From contig JAJJXM010000002.1 in assembly GCA_024516155.1 (NCBI GenBank), forward strand, positions 744,001 to 808,000: a stretch of 64,000 bases of DNA, in the 5' to 3' direction. A program made the translations under genes and the position numbers. Below the pieces are notes generated by a model. That model was not told where the DNA came from and made no database searches. It saw only the letters and a program-made list of their open reading frames with translations. Below, piece by piece: positions 58,593 to 64,000 of this stretch; position 1 is the stretch's first letter, and each line of letters starts with the position of its first letter. The DNA is from Pyronema omphalodes. Its lineage: Eukaryota; Ascomycota; Pezizomycetes; Pezizales; Pyronemataceae.

Positions 58593-58742
58593 AAACTGGT
58601 CCGATTTTTACAATTTCTGGTTTGAGAACACCTTAATTGAACAATACAAAAACATTGACGCTCGAATAAACTGGTCCGATTTTTACAATTTCTGGTTTGA
58701 GAACACCTTAATTGAACAATACAAAAACATTGACGCTCGAAT
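58593..58742. repeat. 75-bp tandem duplication
   Basis: Copies at 58593-58667 and 58668-58742 are identical as far as I can read. The first copy starts at the last base of the right-hand TTA of the Tourist-like element. Confidence 0.92.
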
Positions 58743-58790
58743 AGAAACTACATAGTTTAAGGTCCCTAGTTGGCTTTGGTTTTGGATGTC

Positions 58791-58874
58791 TACGAGGTTC
58801 TGGACAAAAGTGACCGTCACTTTCCGTGCTAAGCGCCGGGCGGGGTGACGATGACTTTTGTCCAGAACCTCGTA
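58791..58874. repeat. 84-nt hairpin with 30-bp stem
   Basis: Arms 58791-58820 and 58845-58874 are reverse complements at 28 of 30 positions, with the outer 21 bp perfect (core GAGGTTCTGGACAAAAGT). The loop is 24 nt. Confidence 0.9.
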
Positions 58875-59022
58875 CATATACTCTCCTCCTGTACTTGCAT
58901 AATCTCGGGTTCCACTGCATGCCATTGTTGACCATAGCCACACATGGAGGAGAATCTTGCCCAAACAAGAAACCGAATACACGAATGTAAGTGGAAACCT
59001 AAAGCTCTACAAGCTGCGATGT

Positions 59023-60557
59023 TACGGCAATGCATTTGTACATGGAGGGCCAAAAGAATTTTGCCACCGAACCAACACCAGATGTATGTCGCATGCACAA
59101 CATCCAACAAGTGCACTTTCGCGCACTACCACCCACCAGCCACAGACACCGTTGCCCCAACCATACCACACCGCTGACCAAACTACGGAAACGCGCATTA
59201 CATACAGTGGTAATCCAAATGACACAAAATATTCTTAAGCGTAAATCAAACAATTGTTAAGTAAAAGACATCAAGAATATCAAGCGCAAATAATACAGTT
59301 GTCATTAAAAAAAAATCGATGGACGGTTCTGCAGTGGCTGTTGAGATAGTGGTGATTTAGATCGAACAGAATATTCTATGAGCGCAGATAAAGCAGTCTG
59401 TGCGATGAATGAATACAAATGGAGTGATGCAGGATGAGATTTTACATTACCGCTCTAAGAATAGTAGATAAATGGAGTGGAAAAAGGATTTTCTTGCTGA
59501 TATTCTGAGCTATCGTAGTTTTTCCCCCATAGAAACACCACAGCACCTATTGAAACTTCATAGAAACAACAGACTTTTCGTTTAGCAACGGAATGATGTC
59601 ACGGTTGATTGAATTGAGAAGCGGCTGCTCCATGTATATTTAATGCTTTCTTTCTCCACTGTATATACATAGTGCAATGATTTAGTGGCGATCGAAGGAA
59701 GGGAGATGCGAGGCGTTTTAATTTGATTGACGGTGAAATCATTTTTTTTCTCCGTGACATCATAAGCTTTTTTTTAGGTTTTACATTTAGGGGTCTTTTT
59801 TATCCAGAATGCTTTGTGTGATTCTTTTGGACGCGAGAGTAATGCTAATTCTATGTGTGCTGTGTTTTTGAAAGTTTTGTGACATACATATCAAGATTTA
59901 CCTATTAAAGGAGCTAAAGAGATCTTCACGGACATAATAAGCAAGAATCTGTAGAGAAAAGACAAGATAAAGAAAAAATGAAAGCGAGAACCATAATGAT
60001 GGTGACTTTATTGTTTGTTTTAAGTCATATTCACAACAGTAGGGTATGATTTCTTCTCTGCTAGTGGTAAGAATAGTAATACCTCTAATTCTCTAATATC
60101 TTACTCTTAGTCCGGAACCCAAGAGAATCTCTACATTTTACTGATCATTATTTACTTTTATACGCGCTGTTATACAAAACTTTCCGTAGCATTACTGCCT
60201 TTCTATTCATTTTTTCTATAATAATAATAATAATATTCTCATTTATGTTCCCAACCGATAGGTTATGACAATCTAACTACTGTGTTATGTGCGCTTTAAA
60301 ATATCGATATCATCGATTTGACCATTGTTTTATTTGCGCTTAACAATATTCTGTGCCATTTAGATAACAAATGTACTTGCTGCGCGCTTCCGATTTTATG
60401 GAGCGCCACAGCCTGTGGTTTAGTCAGCGGTGTTTGTGGCTTGTAGGTCATGGGTAGTGGAAAGTGCACTTGTTGGATGTTGTGCATGCGACATGCATGG
60501 AGTGTTGGTTTTGTGGCAAAATTCTTTTGGCCCTCCATGTACAAATGCATTGCCGTA
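59023..60557. mobile_element. Large inverted-repeat element, arms ~290 bp, span 1535 bp
   Basis: The left arm (59023 to about 59305) reads TACGGCAATGCATTTGTACA and on. The right arm (about 60270-60557) is its reverse complement with scattered substitutions and small gaps, about 80-85% alike by eye. Similarity stops sharply at the outer ends. The ~965-bp interior is AT-rich with no gene. GATGT lies next to both outer ends but is offset by one base on the right, so a target duplication is not certain. It may be a foldback element, a non-autonomous transposon, or two inverted copies of one repeat. Confidence 0.65.
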
Positions 60558-61926
60558 GGATGTCTAGTGAGTCATATTTCTATATACTTTACATGATGTA
60601 TACTTAGGTTTGAAGCTATTATTGCCAAACCAACGCCTTTTCCCCACCGATCCCAAAATCTGCGTCTTCAAGATTAATTACCACGCACATAGCAGGGTCT
60701 TCCAAAAAGTTTCTAACTTCAAAATAGGCCTTTCAGCACATCATATCACAATAAAGATATTGTTGACAACGGAACTGCTACAAAATGTCGATTCTGGTTG
60801 GTTCCACGTAAAAACTTTAATATATAGGTTTTGGAGCCCCTTCATTCTTAAGAGCGTGGGTATTAGATGAATTCTCAATGGCCCTTTTTACTATCTATTG
60901 GCCGGCCTAAAAATCAACATCAAGGCCCAATATGTGTTGATATACCCTTTCAAAATGCTCATCTCGAGCCTGAATAATCTTTTCAGTATGATATAACTAC
61001 TGTATACCTCCTGTCTGACGCCCAGTACACCACAACTAACGACTTCCATTTCCTGTGAAAAGCGTTAGTAGATAGTGATATATTACCTTCTTCTACGATA
61101 TGTCCTCCTATGTCTCTCAGATTGAAACATAATCTTTCTGGACTTGACTAGCTTTATAAGAACATTGCGAAGTGATGGAAAAGTTATCTTTATTTTGCTG
61201 AGTTGATTACTTTGAAACATTTTTACAGAGATAGCTTCGTACATTTTACATTTTAACAGTCAATGGGATCTTTTTGAAGACTAAGCAGACTGAAAACTTT
61301 CTAGCTAAAGCTCGAGAATTAATGTATTCTTACCGTTATGAATTGAAGGGTGTATGGTATTGGGGGCTATATGCTATTAGATCGAGTGAGCGGAGTTTGG
61401 CTTACCCGCTAAGAATGGGGATTCGACGACGGTGACAATTTGCGCCAAGATTGTGGAAACTACGTTCCCTAGGAGAGGAAAATAATTTGTGTTTACTTTG
61501 ATTGGAGGATGGGAATATATATAAACTTGGAGGAAAGACAAAGATCCGCATGAGGAATCTGTGGGGAGGAGAGGGGTAGGGGAGAGGGGGGAGGGGGGAG
61601 GGGGAGGGGGGTTACTGTATGGGATATGAGGACTGGATTGACTTCGTGCACCAATGGGGCCATCTCATGTTATTCTTTAGATATTCTTCTTCTAAGTATA
61701 TAATTCTTTTACCGGATTATGTTTGTGCAAGAGTTATTCATAACTTGCCCTAATTGTAGGTCATAACCTTACGGTCAGTAACATTATCAAGAAATCATGT
61801 AAACCATTCAACCACTTACCCTAACCCTAACATCTCCAAATATCGAATGATGAATCATGAAGCATGTTTACTCTGTCAAGACGATCCCACAGGGAAAGGG
61901 ATGACATTGATGCCTTTCACTGTACT

Positions 61927-61982
61927 CGTGCCTAAAGATGGTGGCTAACGGATGGTGGCGTTGGCCACCATCTTTAGGCACG
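61927..61982. repeat. 56-nt perfect hairpin, 19-bp stem
   Basis: Arms 61927-61945 (CGTGCCTAAAGATGGTGGC) and 61964-61982 are perfect reverse complements around an 18-nt loop. Confidence 0.93.
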
Positions 61983-62111
61983 TGTATTCTTTTTCCGTCT
62001 TTCGCGAATATCAATTTATTTATTTTATTTATTTCCTCATACTCGCATGCAACCGTAAGGTTATGGCGGAGGCTACTTATTTACTGTACATACAATGTCA
62101 GGGTTCGGGGA

Positions 62112-62121
62112 GTTATTCCTT
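62112..62121. repeat. Left target-site duplication of the Mutator-like element
   Basis: GTTATTCCTT, identical to 62633-62642 on the other side of the element. Confidence 0.88.
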
Positions 62122-62632
62122 GAGCAAGGGTCTGCAATGCCCGTCCAAAACCTAATGAGTTTCTTATTACCCAAAAGCCTATACTACCCACACCAAAAAT
62201 TCGAAAAAAATTACTAATGCTCATCTGCGGCTGAGAATGCTTGTTGTGCGCATCTCTGCGGGCGCACGTCTCCCCACACTCAGCACTTCTCCTCACACCC
62301 AGCGCGTCTCCTCACCCATACCGTCTCGATCGCAAACCACTTATTATCCAATCCTCCTCACATTTTTGCACTGAATCCGTATGTACTATTCATTTACGCG
62401 CGCTTTTAAATTCAGGCATGTTACATATTCATCTTTGTATGCTCTCCTCTTGGGTGCCCTCTCCATTCGGGGTGGCCTTACCTAACTTTCTCTGCGCGCT
62501 CACGGCATCAGCCTCTTCTTAGCCACAGATAAGCATTAGTAATTTTTTTCAAATTTTTGGCGTGGGTATTATAGACTTATTGGGCATTTTGAAACTGATT
62601 AGTGTTTAGACGGGCATTGTAGACCTTTGCTC
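62122..62632. mobile_element. Mutator-like non-autonomous element (MULE-MITE), 511 bp
   Basis: Inverted termini of about 115 bp: the left begins GAGCAAGGGTCTGCAATG, the right (reverse complement) GAGCAAAGGTCTACAATG. Similarity continues to CTCATCTGCGGCTGAG versus CTTATCTGTGGCTAAG. Both ends are flanked by the same 10 bp, GTTATTCCTT (62112-62121 and 62633-62642). Long inverted termini with a 9-11-bp target duplication are the hallmark of Mutator-like elements. The ~276-bp interior is pyrimidine-rich with no transposase; it may be captured host DNA. Confidence 0.85.
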
Positions 62633-62642
62633 GTTATTCCTT
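62633..62642. repeat. Right target-site duplication of the Mutator-like element
   Basis: GTTATTCCTT, identical to 62112-62121. Confidence 0.88.
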
Positions 62643-63363
62643 CCGCCTGCCAGGATGAGCCCTGGAGCTGTCTGCTATTTGAGGGTGTAGTCCCCTGTCT
62701 TCCTTCGAGGCATCTAGTTGTCTATGCGCGTCTTCATGTCTAAGAGCTCTGTGCTCGTGAATATCAAGGGGCATTTGGCTACACTGAATGCGGTAGTCGT
62801 CCTGTTTAAACAGTTAGAAGCTGTGTAAGATGGAGAGTAAAGTAAGGTCGGTCAGACCGTGTCTTTCGCTTTTTCCAACACGCTGTACTCGAAGGTAATT
62901 GCCATGTTGATCGCGTGCAACTGTCCAATTTGCGGTCTCACAAATCGAAGTGAGGATTCACTGCATAGCGAAGGAAAGGATGTTAGTAACGAGGTTGTGA
63001 GTATAATACGGAAGAGACAAGGGAAGAGCTGTGAGAGAGGACAAGAGCTGTGAGCCAAGCAGACAAGAGCTAAATGGTTGAATATGTATACCGCGCGCTG
63101 GCTCGCTGAAACGGGTTCATGGGAAGCGGGCGTTCACGTCATTGACAGTGGGTACCCAGGCCCATCTTTCAGCAACGCGGAAGCACAACTTCTGACTGTT
63201 GGCGTATTGGGGGTCGTGTCTGGTTCAACGTCTGGCAGTAACGAAAGCGCCGACAGTAGGCGAAGGTGAAATAGTTGATGACGTAGGGAAGCAATGAAGC
63301 AGCAATAAAAAAACGTGATGTGATGAATAAAATAATGAAGGATAAAAGAAAAGAAATCTGAAC
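62643..63363. other. Intergenic region
   Basis: Short open frames only (for example 62859-63053), no motif recognised. 3' flank of the following minus-strand zinc-finger gene. Confidence 0.5.
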
Positions 63364-64000
63364 CTACATATCGACTATGAATTGGGCTCGCTCGTTGATA
63401 TCAATTTGCGTTTGACATCCCACGGGACTGTGGGAGGTTCTTAATTTTTGTAGGACATATGCCTTCGAATCATCGCCCGAATTGTGCTGTATTAACCCAT
63501 CCACGGGCGCGCCTACCGCCGAGTTCATCTTTTGGTCAGATGCATTGGCGTTCTCACTGTAAATATTCCAATCAGCAATGCAGTTACAACTACAACTACT
63601 GACCACATTGCGCCTCCCTCCGATGAAGGAAAAGTCTTACAAGGGGGTCTCGAGAACGGGGCCCTCGTGTAGGGCATCGACAAATTGAATTCCGTCCTGC
63701 GATGAGGCAAAATGTTGTTGTCGGATGTGCTCATTCAACCCGGGTTTTGATGGGTATCCAATATGTGCATGCAAGCAGACGATATGAGGACATTTGAACG
63801 GTCTCTCGTGTTCGTCGTGATGCAGCTCTCGCTGCTGAATTGAAGAGAAACCATGGTAGAAACGCCGGCAATATGATAATTTGCATTTGAAGATCTTTTC
63901 CCCGTAGTAAGTAACCAAGACGTTCGCACTGCTCCCAGATTCTAGTTTCTCCAGATCAGATCTCATGCGGGGAACAAACGATCCAAGCAGGAGGATCCCG
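63364..64000 (-). CDS. C2H2-type zinc-finger protein, 3' part only
   Basis: The reading frame enters from beyond base 64000 and runs to 63641. It then continues through an 84-nt intron (63640-63557, donor GTAAGA, acceptor TTTACAG) to a stop at 63364. The first part has VTYYGEKIFKCKLSYCRRFYHGF, then QQRELHHDEHERPFKCPHIVC and GLNEHIRQQH. This is the pattern of paired C2H2 fingers (C-x4-C..H-x3-H; C-x4-C..H-x4-H with HERPFKC) found at the end of many fungal NACHT/ankyrin-type or orphan proteins. The tail after the intron has no recognised domain. The ATG at 63966 is probably internal because the frame stays open to the window edge (VPRMRSDLEKLE). What lies upstream cannot be seen. Confidence 0.75.

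Larger units (their letters stand above)
60558..62121. other. Gene-free region between inverted-repeat elements
   Basis: No gene recognised. It contains a G-rich purine tract at about 61565-61612, a two-copy telomere-like CCCTAACCCTAA at 61819-61830, 14-bp inverted repeats (CATAACCTTACGGT) at 61762-61775 and 62052-62065, and a perfect hairpin at 61927-61982. Confidence 0.5.

Noticed and set aside
59018..60563. GATGT as target duplication of the large inverted-repeat element
   Set aside because: It touches the arm on the left but is separated by one base on the right, and 5 bp is weak evidence.
61819..61830. Interstitial telomere repeat (CCCTAA twice)
   Set aside because: Only two copies, expected by chance at this scale; gene-rich flanks argue against a chromosome end.

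Overview
The window is nuclear DNA of a filamentous ascomycete. Short GT-AG introns of about 44-150 nt carry CTAAC-like branch points. Arg tRNA genes contain a tiny intron. Gene families are typical of Pezizomycotina: a Pik1-type PI4-kinase, a cutinase, 7-TM rhodopsin-domain proteins and a DUF4470 protein. A member of Leotiomycetes is my best guess, but this is inference. All exon structures were worked out by hand from reading frames, splice signals and family motifs.

Layout: (1) 1-3574, minus: a P1B-type copper ATPase with a very His/Cys-rich N-terminus, cut off by the window start. (2) 3.6-9.3 kb: a gene-free stretch. (3) 9.3-19.5 kb: a Sec14-type lipid-transfer protein, a tRNA-Arg(UCG), an LRR-like conserved protein and two convergent paralogous 7-TM proteins. 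(4) 21.2-30.8 kb: Pik1 PI4-kinase, an HSL-type alpha/beta hydrolase, and a RING/RS-domain protein divergent from the hydrolase. (5) 30.8-39.7 kb: one single-pass membrane protein between two long, microsatellite-rich gene deserts. (6) 39.7-57.6 kb: gene-dense, with a cutinase, a Bin3-type methyltransferase, a second tRNA-Arg(UCG), a membrane protein followed by an 11-bp minisatellite, a TPR/DUF4470 protein, an eIF4E-binding-like protein, a mitochondrial RRM protein and a C2H2 zinc-finger protein. (7) 57.8-62.7 kb: a cluster of inverted-repeat elements. It holds a 750-bp Tourist-like element with TTA target duplications, a 511-bp Mutator-like element with ~115-bp inverted termini and a 10-bp target duplication, a large pair of inverted arms 1.5 kb across, and two perfect hairpins. 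(8) 63.4-64.0 kb: the 3' part of another C2H2 protein.

The genes do not form one pathway. Two act in phosphoinositide/lipid trafficking (Sec14, Pik1), two to three in mRNA metabolism (the RING/RS, eIF4E-binding-like and RRM proteins), and one is a secreted plant-surface enzyme (cutinase). I found no biosynthetic cluster, CRISPR array or defence system. The least ordinary content is the non-autonomous transposon cluster, whose paired arms differ by RIP-like transitions.
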